This document shows, piece by piece, positions 16,697-24,643 of a stretch of DNA of 64,000 nucleotides; within the stretch, counting starts at the first letter, position 1; every line of letters begins with the position of its first letter. This stretch comes from Actinomadura nitritigenes. GTDB taxonomy: Bacteria > Actinomycetota > Actinomycetes > Streptosporangiales > Streptosporangiaceae. The DNA is taken from NCBI RefSeq assembly GCF_017573545.1, contig NZ_JAGEOK010000005.1:1-64000 (forward strand), read 5' to 3'. A program made the position numbers and the translations under genes. The notes below the pieces were generated by a model that was not told where the DNA came from, did no database searches, and was given only the letters and a program-made list of their open reading frames with translations.

Positions 16697-17589
16697 GCGT
16701 TCTCCTTGCCGGTGAGCCCGAGCAGCCGGGCGGCGTTGTCCTTGAGGATCCCGGGGCGGACCTCGGGCTTGATCTCCAGCTTCGCGAAGTCGGCGAGCCA
16801 GCGGTCCGGGGTGATGACGGGGTAGTCCGAGCCGAACAGCACCTTGTCCTTCAGCAGGCTGTTGGCGTACCGGACGAGCTGCGGCGGGAAGTACTTCGGC
16901 GACCAGCCGGACAGGTCGATGTACACGTACGGCTTGTGGTTGGCGACGGCGAGGGCCTCGTCCTGCCAGGGGAAGGACGGGTGCGCCAGGATGATCCGCA
17001 GCTCGGGGAAGTCCACGGCGACGTCGTCCACCAGCATCGGGTTCGAGTACTTCAGCCGGATGCCTCCGCCGCCGGGCACGCCGGCGCCGATGCCGGTCTG
17101 GCCGGTGTGGAACAGCGCCGGGACGCCCAGCTCCTCGATCGCCTCGTACAGCGGGTAGGCGACCGGGTCGTTCGGCGCGAAGCCCTGGATGCTCGGGTGG
17201 AACTTGAACCCGCGCACCCCGTACTGCTCGACGAGCCGCCGCGCCTCGCGCACGCCCGCCCGCCCCTTGTGCGGGTCGACGCTGGCGAACGGGATCAGGA
17301 CGTCGGGGTGCTCGGCGCAGCTCTCGGCGACCTCCTCGTTGGCGATGCGCGGCCATCCGGTGGCGTGCTCGGCGTCGACCGTGAACACGACGGCCGCCAT
17401 GCTCCGCTCGCGGTAGTAGGCGGCCATCTCGGGGATGGTCGGCTGGCGGTGCCCGTGCGCCTTGAAGTACTCCTCGGACGCGCCGAACAGCTCCGGGCTC
17501 AGCGAGCCGTGCCCGTCCTTGCTGATCTCGGCGTGGGTGTGGACGTCGATGGCGGTCAGCGCGTCGACGTCGATCGTGAGGTCGGCCAT
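16693..17589 (-). CDS. Amidohydrolase-family protein
   Basis: 298 residues. It has IDVHTHAEI (HxH pair), GFKFHPSIQGF, ALFHTGQTG, IILAHPSFPW and LFGSDYPVITPDRW, the metal-ligand set of the amidohydrolase-2 family. It may be a decarboxylase or hydrolase acting on an aromatic acid or lactone before or after CoA activation. It lies between the SDR (1 base gap) and the MaoC gene (4-base overlap). It is only distantly similar to the amidohydrolase of the facing operon at 10920. Confidence 0.85.
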   Translation of the reverse strand: MADLTIDVDALTAIDVHTHAEISKDGHGSLSPELFGASEEYFKAHGHRQPTIPEMAAYYRERSMAAVVFTVDAEHATGWPRIANEEVAESCAEHPDVLIPFASVDPHKGRAGVREARRLVEQYGVRGFKFHPSIQGFAPNDPVAYPLYEAIEELGVPALFHTGQTGIGAGVPGGGGIRLKYSNPMLVDDVAVDFPELRIILAHPSFPWQDEALAVANHKPYVYIDLSGWSPKYFPPQLVRYANSLLKDKVLFGSDYPVITPDRWLADFAKLEIKPEVRPGILKDNAARLLGLTGKENA

Positions 17590-17590
17590 G

Positions 17591-18502
17591 TCAGCCCTCC
17601 GGTGCCTTCGGCGCGGGCATGCCGTAGGTCTCGGGTTCGGCGCCCACGCCCGCGCTCCACTGCTCGGCGATCGCCCCGGCGCTCCAGCCGCCGTCGGCGA
17701 ACGCGACCGTCTTCTCCTTCGGGTGCGCCCACAGCGCCAGCCGGTCGCCGCCGATCCCGATCGCCTGCCCGGTGACGTCCTTGGACGCGTCCGAGGCCAG
17801 GAAGACGATCAGGCCGGTGACGTCCTCGACGGTGCCGAGGCCCTCGTCCCTGCGCAGCCAGGCCGGCAGCGGCTCGCCCGTGCGCTCGGACTCCTCGATG
17901 ACCGGGCCGAACGCGGGGATCGTCTTGGTCATCTCGGTCGCCGCGACCGGCACGACCGCGTTAACGGTGATACCCGCGCGGGCCAGTTCCATCGCCCAGG
18001 TGCGCGCCATCGCCGCGATGCCGGCCTTGGCCGCCGCGTAGTTGGTCTGGCCGAAGTTGCCGCGCTGCCCGGCTGGGGAGGAGATGAGGATCAGCCGCCC
18101 GCCGGTGCCCTGCTCGCGCATCCGCGCCGCCGCCGCGCGGGCGCAGGTGAAGGTGCCGCGCAGGTGGACGCGGACGACGTCGTCGAAGTCGTCGTCGGTC
18201 ATCTTCCACAGCACCCGGTCCCGCAGGATGCCCGCGTTGGTGATCAGCACGTCGAGCCGGCCGAACTCCCGGACGGCGGTGCCGACCAGCTCGTCGGCGG
18301 TCTCGGTGCCGCCGACCGCCGCGACCACGCCGGTCGCGGTGCCGCCCGCCGCGGTGATCTTCGCGACCGCCGCGTCGACCGCGTCCCGGTCCACGTCGTT
18401 GACCACCACCGAGGCGCCGGCGGCCGCCAGGGCCTCGGCGTAGGCGAGGCCGAGGCCGCGCCCGCTCCCGGTGACGACGACGACCTTCCCGTCCAGTTCC
18501 AT
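17591..18502 (-). CDS. Short-chain dehydrogenase (FabG/FadB-like)
   Basis: 303 residues from an ATG with GGGGAG just upstream; a longer upstream frame (to 18568) would run through the operator boxes and is rejected. VVVTGSGRGLGLAYAEAL binds NAD(P); NAGILRD, SSPAGQRGNFGQTNYAAAKAG provides Ser, Tyr and Lys. The length and the ending WAHPKEKTVAFADGGW resemble 3-hydroxyacyl-CoA dehydrogenase-type SDRs linked to MaoC enzymes in actinobacteria. It is the first gene of the MarR-controlled operon. Confidence 0.92.
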   Translation of the reverse strand: MELDGKVVVVTGSGRGLGLAYAEALAAAGASVVVNDVDRDAVDAAVAKITAAGGTATGVVAAVGGTETADELVGTAVREFGRLDVLITNAGILRDRVLWKMTDDDFDDVVRVHLRGTFTCARAAAARMREQGTGGRLILISSPAGQRGNFGQTNYAAAKAGIAAMARTWAMELARAGITVNAVVPVAATEMTKTIPAFGPVIEESERTGEPLPAWLRRDEGLGTVEDVTGLIVFLASDASKDVTGQAIGIGGDRLALWAHPKEKTVAFADGGWSAGAIAEQWSAGVGAEPETYGMPAPKAPEG

Positions 18503-18514
18503 AGCTCCCCACAA

Positions 18515-18533
18515 TCGACAGGAATCCTGTTGA
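18515..18533. promoter_or_regulatory. MarR operator box A
   Basis: On the minus strand it reads TCAACAGGATTCCTGTCGA, with ACAGGA and TCCTGT forming a perfect inverted repeat. It lies 13 bases upstream of the SDR start. It matches box B (18550-18568) at 17 of 19 positions. Confidence 0.7.
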
Positions 18534-18549
18534 TGGCCAGTGTTCACAT

Positions 18550-18568
18550 TCAACAGGTTTCCTGTCAA
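18550..18568. promoter_or_regulatory. MarR operator box B
   Basis: TCAACAGGTTTCCTGTCAA, an inverted repeat of ACAGG and CCTGT about 35 bases centre-to-centre from box A. It overlaps the probable promoter of the MarR gene (candidate -10 TACCCT at 18573). Confidence 0.7.
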
Positions 18569-18609
18569 TGCCCTACCCTGGACGCGTGCACCGCGACCAG
18601 GGAGAGCCG

Positions 18610-19056
18610 ATGACCGACAGCCCGCCGCCGACCGCCGGCAAGGCGCCGCCGTCGCTGCTGTACCTGGTCAAGCGGCTGGAGCTGCTCGTCCGGTCGCGGC
18701 TGGAGGAGCTGGTCAGGCCCGCCGGCATCACCGCGCTGCAGTACACGGCGCTCACCGTCCTGGAGCGGCACGACGGCCTGTCGGCCGCCCAGCTCGCCCG
18801 CGACTCGTTCGTCACCGCGCAGTCCATGGCCGACATGGTCCGCGCCCTGGAGACCCGCGGCCTCGTCCGCCGCGAGCGCAACCCCGCGAACCGGCGCGAG
18901 CTGCTCATCCTGCTCACCGGCGCCGGGCGCGCCCTGCTGGACGACCTCGCCGGCCCCGTCGGCGAGCTGGAGGAGCGAATGATCCGCGACCTGCCGTCCC
19001 GCCGGGTCGGCCAGTTCCGCACCACCCTCACCGACACCTGGCGCGCGCTCTCCTGA
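18610..19056 (+). CDS. MarR-family transcriptional regulator
   Basis: 148 residues from the ATG at 18610 with GGGAG upstream; an in-frame ATG at 18568 sits in the operator and is less likely. The winged helix covers residues about 45-110: ALQYTALTVLERHDGLSAAQLARDSFVTAQSMADMVRALETRGLVRRERNPANRRELLILLT, the complete MarR core. It is divergent from the SDR-amidohydrolase-MaoC-CoA ligase operon and is likely its repressor, probably relieved by an acyl-CoA or aromatic ligand. The two boxes in the shared intergenic region are the expected binding sites. Confidence 0.9.
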   Translation: MTDSPPPTAGKAPPSLLYLVKRLELLVRSRLEELVRPAGITALQYTALTVLERHDGLSAAQLARDSFVTAQSMADMVRALETRGLVRRERNPANRRELLILLTGAGRALLDDLAGPVGELEERMIRDLPSRRVGQFRTTLTDTWRALS

Positions 19057-19149
19057 CGCGGGGCCGGCCGCCGCACCCGAATCGCCGCCCCGGGCGGCGT
19101 TCCCGTGGCAAGATCAGCCGACCCCCTTTCAAGAGCGGAGGCGGCGGCT

Positions 19150-19791
19150 GTGCAGCCACCATCGGACCAAACGCCATACGGAAACGGCGGATCCCCCTAC
19201 GGCGCTCCCCAGCAGACGCCTTACGCCGGTCAGCCCCATCCAGGCCAGCCGTATGCCGGTCAGCCGTACGCGGGTCAGCCCTACGCCGGTCAGCAGCAGG
19301 CCCCGTACGCGCCGCCTCCGCAGCAGGCCCCGTACGGCGCACCACCCGCCCAGCCCATGCCCCACGGTGCGCAGCAGGCCGCGCACTACGGGACCCAATG
19401 CCGCTTCTGCGGCTGCGTCCCGGCGGTCGACACCACCTTCCGCGGCCACCGCGGCATGATCCTGATCATGTCGTTCCTGCACACCAAGGGCCCGTTCTGC
19501 CGGGACTGCGGCCTGGCGGTGTTCCGGGACATGACGGCGAAGACCCTGATCGGCGGCTGGTGGGGCTACATCTCCTTCATCGCGACGCCGATCACCGTGC
19601 TGATCAACCTCACCCGGCACGGCAAGGTCGCGTCCCTGGCGCCGCCGATGCCGCCGCCCGACGGCGGTCCGCACCGCCACCCCGCCGACCCCGGCCCCCC
19701 GCTGATGTCCCGCCCGATCGCCATCATCGGCGCCCTCGTCCCGGTCCTGCTGCTCGTCCTGCTCGTGCTGGTCGGCGTCGCCGGCGGCTGA
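19150..19791 (+). CDS. Proline/glutamine-rich membrane protein with a cysteine zinc-ribbon-like motif
   Basis: 213 residues from a GTG with GGAGG eight bases upstream. Residues about 1-80 are a disordered YGQP-rich segment with repeats of AGQPY. A CRFCGC and a CRDCG pair about 40 residues apart could bind zinc. Two hydrophobic segments follow (YISFIATPITVLINL and the C-terminal IAIIGALVPVLLLVLLVLVGVAGG). Such proteins are common and uncharacterised in actinobacteria. It stands alone between MarR and the diiron cassette. Confidence 0.7.
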   Translation: MQPPSDQTPYGNGGSPYGAPQQTPYAGQPHPGQPYAGQPYAGQPYAGQQQAPYAPPPQQAPYGAPPAQPMPHGAQQAAHYGTQCRFCGCVPAVDTTFRGHRGMILIMSFLHTKGPFCRDCGLAVFRDMTAKTLIGGWWGYISFIATPITVLINLTRHGKVASLAPPMPPPDGGPHRHPADPGPPLMSRPIAIIGALVPVLLLVLLVLVGVAGG

Positions 19792-19792
19792 C

Positions 19793-19812
19793 GGCCGGAG
19801 CCGGCGCCGGCC
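19793..19812. terminator. Weak hairpin between convergent genes
   Basis: GGCCGG (19793-19798) and CCGGCC (19807-19812) can pair across an 8-base loop in the 23-base gap between two convergent stops. No T run. Confidence 0.3.
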
Positions 19813-19814
19813 GG

Positions 19815-21002
19815 CTACATGAAGTTGCGGGTGTGCAGGGCGGACAGCTCGGCGGCCTCGCCGTCGGGGAAACCGAGGTGGGCCAGGCGGCGCCGGCGCC
19901 CCTCGTCCATCTCCCTCTGCAGGTCCAGCACCGCCGCGTGCCCGCGCCGCACGGCCCCGGGCGACCACTCGCCGGCGGCGAGGAGGACCAGCGCGTCGAA
20001 GACGTCCTGGTTGAGCCCGGTGGACGCGGCGAGGGCGTCGTGGCGGCGCTCCACCGCCGCCCGGAGCCGGGACCGGAAGCGCGGATCGGCCTCGGTCCGG
20101 TGCCGGAGGTGCGCGACGCCGAACGCGACGTGCCGGGCCTCGTCCTGCCGGGCGAGGCGGACCGCCTGCCGGGTCACCGGGTCGGGGGCGTGCCGGTCGA
20201 GGAAGGCGAGCAGGGCGAGGAAGGTGCCCTCCCCCAGCACCGACAGCAGGAAGGACGCCAGCGAGAAGTCGGGCTCGGTGAGCAGCGTGGCGAGGGACGC
20301 GCGGCCGCCGGCGGCGGACGTGCCGAGCGGCCCGCCGCTGAGCGCCGCGCGCCGCGCGAACACCTCGACGTGCCGGGCCTCGTCGGCCGCCTGGACCGCC
20401 AGGAGCTGCACGACCTCGCGGAAGTGCGGGTGGACGCGGGCGAGCAGCCGGGCCGGGACGACCAGCGCGGCCTGCTCGTTCTCCACGAGGTACGTCATCA
20501 CCTGGACGACGGCCCGCTCGATGTCGGTCGGCAGGGCGAATTCGGCGTCCCACGGGACGGCGGTCGCCGGGTCCCACTGCGCGGACGCGGCGTGCGCGTA
20601 GAGCGCGGGGGCGATCTCGGCCCAGACCACGTCCCGCTCGGCGAGGTCGAACGCCGGCGCCGGGCCGCCGGGCTCGACGAGCGACCCCCGGGCGGCGAGG
20701 CCCCAGTGCGCGGGCGCCTCCGCGACGACGCCGTCCGGTCCCGCCGCGCCGCCCGCCCGTTCCGCGCGCGCCCAGCGGTCGGCGCCTCCCGGGACGATCC
20801 AGGCGAGCACGGGATCCTCGCCCGCCGCGACGGTATGGCCGCGCGGGCGGCACCACGCGCGCAGGTGCGCGTCGAGCAGCGGATCGCGGCCCCGGACGCC
20901 GAGCCGGGCGCCCGGCGTCAGGTCGCCGAGGGCCCGCTGCACGAGCAGGTGCGCGCCGCTCTCGAAGCCCAGGTCCTCCAGGTCGAGGACGGGGTCGGTC
21001 AA
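19815..21002 (-). CDS. TusA-like domain fused to a ferritin-like diiron protein
   Basis: 395 residues from a TTG that overlaps the preceding TGA (TTGA). Residues 5-58 look like a TusA/SirA sulfur-carrier fold: LDLEDLGFESGAHLL aligns with the usual LDLRGLxCPxP helix start, but the CPxP motif is replaced by FESG, so the sulfur-carrying cysteine is missing. Residues about 155-310 form a ferritin-like four-helix bundle with a complete diiron ligand set: Glu176, Glu208-x2-His211, Glu258, Glu288-x2-His291. It could be an oxygenase or oxidase. The fusion is one I do not know from described enzymes. It is the last gene of the 60-aa protein/flavoprotein/PhnD-like unit. Confidence 0.7.
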   Translation of the reverse strand: MTDPVLDLEDLGFESGAHLLVQRALGDLTPGARLGVRGRDPLLDAHLRAWCRPRGHTVAAGEDPVLAWIVPGGADRWARAERAGGAAGPDGVVAEAPAHWGLAARGSLVEPGGPAPAFDLAERDVVWAEIAPALYAHAASAQWDPATAVPWDAEFALPTDIERAVVQVMTYLVENEQAALVVPARLLARVHPHFREVVQLLAVQAADEARHVEVFARRAALSGGPLGTSAAGGRASLATLLTEPDFSLASFLLSVLGEGTFLALLAFLDRHAPDPVTRQAVRLARQDEARHVAFGVAHLRHRTEADPRFRSRLRAAVERRHDALAASTGLNQDVFDALVLLAAGEWSPGAVRRGHAAVLDLQREMDEGRRRRLAHLGFPDGEAAELSALHTRNFM

Positions 21003-21835
21003 GGCCGGTAGCCCGGCGCGGTGATCGCGCCGGCCGGATCGTAGAACCCCTCGTCGTCCACGGCCCGTTCGAGGAGCGCGTAGCCGCTCGTCCGCGCGGG
21101 CCGCCAGGCGGTGAGCCCTTCGAGGTCGAACAGCGTCCGGACGCCGGGATCGGACGCGTCCATCGACAGCAGCAGGTCCCGGAACCGGTCCGTCTCGGGC
21201 GTGGCGCGGGCGGCGGTCATGGTGCAGTGGTCGTAGGGACGCGTCCGGCCGACCACCCGGGTGCCGTCCGGAGGCAGCGTGCCCTCCCGCACGAACAGCA
21301 GGTGGTTGGAGTCGACCATGCACGCCGCCGCGACGCCGCCGGACATCAGCGCGCGGGCCGCGTCGCGCTCGCCGCCGACGTGGTCGCCGTGCAGCCCGAC
21401 GCCGACGTCGAACCGCCGTACCGCGACCTCCTCCCCCGGCCGGAGCCCGTGCTCGCGCAGCAGCGCGAAGGGGAGCAGCGTGGCCTGCGGCGAGTCGATC
21501 GCTCCGGTCCCGACCGTCTCGCCCTTGAGGTCGGCGACGTCCTTGAACGGGGAGTCCTCCCGGACGACGACCACCGAGGTCAGGTCCTGGTCGGTGTCCC
21601 GCATGACGAGCGGTTCGAGCCGCCCGCCGGCCAGGCGCCGGGCGCGGATCCACGCCAGCGGCGAGTTCCACGCGGCGTCGACGCGGCCGGCGACCAGGTC
21701 GTCCACCTGCCGCTCGTAGTGGGAGTAGAGGACGAAGTCGACGTCGAGGCCCCGCCGGGCGAACCAGGCCCGGAACCCCGCCCAGATCGTGACGACCTTG
21801 GGGTCGTAGGCGACGGCGCCCATCACCAGCGTCAT
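20999..21835 (-). CDS. PhnD/SsuA-like substrate-binding-fold protein without signal peptide
   Basis: 278 residues. The fold type is seen in VMGAVAYDPKVVTIWAGFRAWFARRGLDVDFVLYSHYERQVDDLVAGRVDAAWNSPLAW, followed by SVVVVREDSPFKDVADLKGETVGTGAIDSPQATLLPFALL, as in phosphonate- or thiamine-type binding proteins. There is no signal peptide or lipobox, and no ABC permease or ATPase is nearby, so it is probably cytoplasmic. Cytoplasmic relatives of this fold include enzymes such as MqnA and THI5. The ATG overlaps the flavoprotein stop (ATGA) and its own stop overlaps the diiron gene. Confidence 0.75.
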   Translation of the reverse strand: MTLVMGAVAYDPKVVTIWAGFRAWFARRGLDVDFVLYSHYERQVDDLVAGRVDAAWNSPLAWIRARRLAGGRLEPLVMRDTDQDLTSVVVVREDSPFKDVADLKGETVGTGAIDSPQATLLPFALLREHGLRPGEEVAVRRFDVGVGLHGDHVGGERDAARALMSGGVAAACMVDSNHLLFVREGTLPPDGTRVVGRTRPYDHCTMTAARATPETDRFRDLLLSMDASDPGVRTLFDLEGLTAWRPARTSGYALLERAVDDEGFYDPAGAITAPGYRP

Positions 21836-22974
21836 CCGGAGGCCCCCGGGAAGAGCGGCATGCCGAGGCTCGCCCGGCCGACGAAGTCGTGCAGGGCCTG
21901 CGTGGTGGGCGCCATGACCCGGGCCGCGAGCGAGTCGCGGAAGAGGCGCTCGACGCCGGACTCCTTGCGGAACGCCGCGCCGCCGCAGAGCCGCATCGTC
22001 GCGTCCGCGACCTCGGACGCGGCCTCGGCGGCGACGGCCTTGACCTCCAGGACGCGCAGCGTCGCGTCCTCGCGCCCTCCGGCGAGCGCCGCGAGCGCGT
22101 CGCGCAGGAACGCGCGGACCTGGTCGGTGCGGATCCGCAGCTCCGCGAACCGCGCGCGCTGCGCCGGCTGGTCCGCCAGCGTCCGCCCGAGGTGCTCCAG
22201 CCTCGTCCGGGTCAGGTGCGCGGCGGCCTCGGCGGTGAGCGCCTCCATCAGCCCGAGCGAGAACGCCGCGCTCAGGACCAGGAAGTGGGGCAGCGCCGTC
22301 GCGAGGGCGATGTCCAGGCCCTCGCCGTCCGGCCCGAGCATGTCCTCCCGGTCGACGAGGACGCCGTCGGCCCTCACCGGGCTGGACGCGTTGCCGCGCA
22401 GCCCCAGGCCGTCGAAGGTACCGAGGACGCTCAGCCCTTCCCGGTCCCGCGGCACCAGCCACAGCGTCATCGGCCCGTCCGCGGCGAGCGGGCGGCTCGA
22501 CCAGACGTAGCTGTCCGCCTCGCCCGCCGAGGTGACCCAGCTCTTGTCGGCGTCGAGCCGCACGCGCCCGCTTTCGCCGGCCGCGGCGGCCGTGCCGAGC
22601 GGCGCCCAGAAGTGGCTGCGCGATCCCGCCTCGGAGAACGCGAGCGTGCTGAGGTGCGCGTCCCCGGCGATCGCCTCCCGGACGTCCTTCGGCCCGTGCG
22701 CCTCGATCAGCGCCGTGGCGGCGTAGTGCATCAGCAGGACCATCGCCGTGGACCCGCAGGCGCCGGCGAGCCGCTCGACGACGTGCGCGGCGGCGCCGAG
22801 CCCCTCGCCGCGCCCGCCCGCCGACTCGGCGCTGACGAGGCCGAGCAGGCCGGCGTCCGCCAGCGCGCCGACGTTCGCGCGGGGGAAGGCCCCGCCGCGG
22901 TCGACCTCGGCGGCCCGCGGGCCGACGGATTCCTCGATGACGTCCTGAACGGCGCGCGCGTAGTCGTAGGACAC
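21832..22974 (-). CDS. Acyl-CoA-dehydrogenase-family flavoprotein
   Basis: 380 residues from a GTG with GGGAG upstream (a start at 23031 is also in frame). The three-domain acyl-CoA dehydrogenase layout is present: an alpha N-terminus to about residue 100, a beta middle domain around TLAFSEAGSRSHFWAPLG and SWVTSAGEAD, and a C-terminal helical bundle with MRLCGGAAFRKESGVERLFRDS, which binds flavin. The usual catalytic Glu is not evident, so it may be of the flavin-monooxygenase or nitrososynthase-like branch rather than a beta-oxidation enzyme. It is co-translated with the PhnD-like gene. Confidence 0.8.
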   Translation of the reverse strand: MSYDYARAVQDVIEESVGPRAAEVDRGGAFPRANVGALADAGLLGLVSAESAGGRGEGLGAAAHVVERLAGACGSTAMVLLMHYAATALIEAHGPKDVREAIAGDAHLSTLAFSEAGSRSHFWAPLGTAAAAGESGRVRLDADKSWVTSAGEADSYVWSSRPLAADGPMTLWLVPRDREGLSVLGTFDGLGLRGNASSPVRADGVLVDREDMLGPDGEGLDIALATALPHFLVLSAAFSLGLMEALTAEAAAHLTRTRLEHLGRTLADQPAQRARFAELRIRTDQVRAFLRDALAALAGGREDATLRVLEVKAVAAEAASEVADATMRLCGGAAFRKESGVERLFRDSLAARVMAPTTQALHDFVGRASLGMPLFPGASG

Positions 22975-23065
22975 CCGTCCGCTCCCTTTCGCGTTGAATT
23001 CATGGAGCGTCGGCGAAATGGCCGGAATCACCGGAGGCGCCGACGCGCGGCAGTGCCCGCCGGCG

Positions 23066-23248
23066 TTATTCGAAGTCGTCGGGGCTCAGATCCTCGAGCG
23101 CGCCGCCGCGCCCCTCGGGGGACGTCGGCGAGAAGCCCTCCTCCTCGTCCGGGCGCTTCCGGCGCCGGGACGCGCCCTCCTCGCCCTCCGCCCGGGAGCT
23201 CTCCGGCTCCTCGTCCCCGGTACCGCCGCCGGCCGTCGGCTCGCTCAT
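23066..23248 (-). CDS. Small acidic disordered protein (60 aa)
   Basis: Sixty residues beginning MSEPTAGGGTGDEEPE and ending ALEDLSPDDFE, rich in Glu, Gly, Ser and with a short basic patch (SRRRKRP) in the middle. GGGGGAG lies three bases before the ATG, a strong ribosome-binding site. It precedes the flavoprotein start by 91 bases in the same direction and so is probably the first gene of the cassette. It is not a Pup homologue (no GGE/GGQ end). A precursor peptide or an accessory interaction protein are both possible; no cysteines are present. Confidence 0.5.
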   Translation of the reverse strand: MSEPTAGGGTGDEEPESSRAEGEEGASRRRKRPDEEEGFSPTSPEGRGGALEDLSPDDFE

Positions 23249-23386
23249 CGTCTCCCCCGAATATCGCTGGTCAGGACCTTCCCTTACCCGTGGCGCGCGT
23301 CACGGATTCGGTGCGGAGACCCCGGGGTAGACAAAATGCGGCAGTCATGGCCACCGGTTGCTTCAAGCGAGGCTCAGGAGTTCGTT

Positions 23387-23674
23387 GTGCTCATCGTCAC
23401 GGGAACGGCCGCCAGCGCCATCCGCAATCTGTCGGGCGGGCCGGGCCTGCCGGGCGGCGCGGGCATGCGGATCGCGCCGCTCGACGACGACGCCTCCCTC
23501 CTCGCCGTGACGCCGGCGGAGCGCCCCGCGTCCACCGACGAGGTCGTCGAGGCGGAGGGCGCCCGCGTGTTCCTGGACTGCGCGGCGGCGGCGTACCTGC
23601 ACGACAAGGTCCTCGACGTCCGCCTCGACGACAAGGGCGCGGTGTCGTTCCTCATCACCGCGCCGACCCGCTGA
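23387..23674 (+). CDS. HesB/IscA-like protein (Fe-S biogenesis fold) without cysteine motif
   Basis: 95 residues from a GTG with AGGAG six bases upstream. The sequence GGAGMRIAPLDDDASLL, EVVEAEGARVFLDCAAAAYLHDKVLDVRLDDKGAVSFLI follows the HesB/IscA fold (VEEAGARVFL...VLDA...GAVxF). The C-terminal CGCG-type motif that binds iron-sulfur clusters is missing; the only Cys is in FLDCAA. It may be a structural relative with another role. It is divergent from the diiron cassette and convergent with nadE (7 bases between stops). Confidence 0.65.
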   Translation: MLIVTGTAASAIRNLSGGPGLPGGAGMRIAPLDDDASLLAVTPAERPASTDEVVEAEGARVFLDCAAAAYLHDKVLDVRLDDKGAVSFLITAPTR

Positions 23675-23681
23675 GGAGGGT

Positions 23682-24527
23682 TCAGCGCCACCAGTCGTCG
23701 AGCGGCGAGACGGGGACGGTCCGCTTGTGCCGGGTCGCGAGGTAGACCGACTCCACCTTCTCCGCCACCTCCGGGGGGACGTCGGCGCCCTCCAGGTAGG
23801 CGTCGATCTGGTCGTACTTCAGGCCGAGCGCCTCCTCGTCGGGCAGCGCGGGCCGGCCGTCCTCCAGGTCGGCGGTCGGCACCTTCTCCCAGGTGCTGGG
23901 CGGCGCGCCCAGCTCCCGCAGCAGCGCCGCGCCCTGCCGCTTCGTCAGGCCGGTCAGCGGGATGACGTCGACGCCCCCGTCTCCGTGCTTGGTGAAGAAC
24001 CCGGTGACCGCCTCGGCGGCGTGGTCGGTGCCGACCACGAGCAGCCCGAGCTGCCCGGCGATCGCGTACTGGATCACCATGCGCTCGCGGGCCTTGATGT
24101 TGCCGCGCACGAAGTCCCGCAGCACCGGCTCTCCGTCCAGCAGCTCGCGCAGGCCCTCCGCCGCCTCGCCGGCGACGGCGTCCGCGCTCGGCCTGACGTT
24201 CACCGCGATCGACCGGTCGGGCCGGATGAACTCCAGCGCGGCCTGCGCGTCGTGCTCGTCGGCCTGCACCCCGTACGGCAGCCGCGCCGCGACGAACGTG
24301 GCCTCGTGCCCTTCGGCCCGCAGTTCCTCGGCGGCGAGCTGGCACAGCCGCCCGGCCAGGGTGCTGTCCTGCCCGCCGCTGATCCCGAGCACGAAGCCCT
24401 TGGCCGGGGTCGACCGCAGGTACTCCTTGAGGAAGAAGACCCGCTCCCGGATCTCGTCCGCCGGAACAATGGACGCCTTGACACCGAGCTCGTCGATTAT
24501 CCGCTTCCGTAGGTTCGTCACCGGCAC
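23682..24527 (-). CDS. nadE: NAD+ synthetase, ammonia-dependent
   Basis: 281 residues, the normal length of the ammonia-dependent enzyme. The N-type ATP pyrophosphatase loop is [17 protein letters not shown] (residues 45-61). Further signature parts are [67 protein letters not shown] and [17 protein letters not shown]. It converts nicotinic acid adenine dinucleotide plus ammonia and ATP to NAD+ in the cytoplasm. No glutaminase domain is fused. It is followed in the same direction by no gene, and upstream lies the ABC exporter gene in the same direction, 116 bases away. Confidence 0.95.
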   Translation of the reverse strand: MPVTNLRKRIIDELGVKASIVPADEIRERVFFLKEYLRSTPAKGFVLGISGGQDSTLAGRLCQLAAEELRAEGHEATFVAARLPYGVQADEHDAQAALEFIRPDRSIAVNVRPSADAVAGEAAEGLRELLDGEPVLRDFVRGNIKARERMVIQYAIAGQLGLLVVGTDHAAEAVTGFFTKHGDGGVDVIPLTGLTKRQGAALLRELGAPPSTWEKVPTADLEDGRPALPDEEALGLKYDQIDAYLEGADVPPEVAEKVESVYLATRHKRTVPVSPLDDWWR

Positions 24528-24643
24528 ACTGTAGCCGAAACCACCGCAACGTCCAAATAACCCGGAATGCGATTATCATTCGCCATGGTCGGCCATTTCA
24601 CCGTTGCGCATCACCGGATATCGTCGCGCTGCCCGGCCGCCGC

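Noticed and set aside
23066..23248. Pup (prokaryotic ubiquitin-like protein)
   Set aside because: The size and acidity fit, but the required GGE/GGQ C-terminus and the helical core are missing and no proteasome genes are near.
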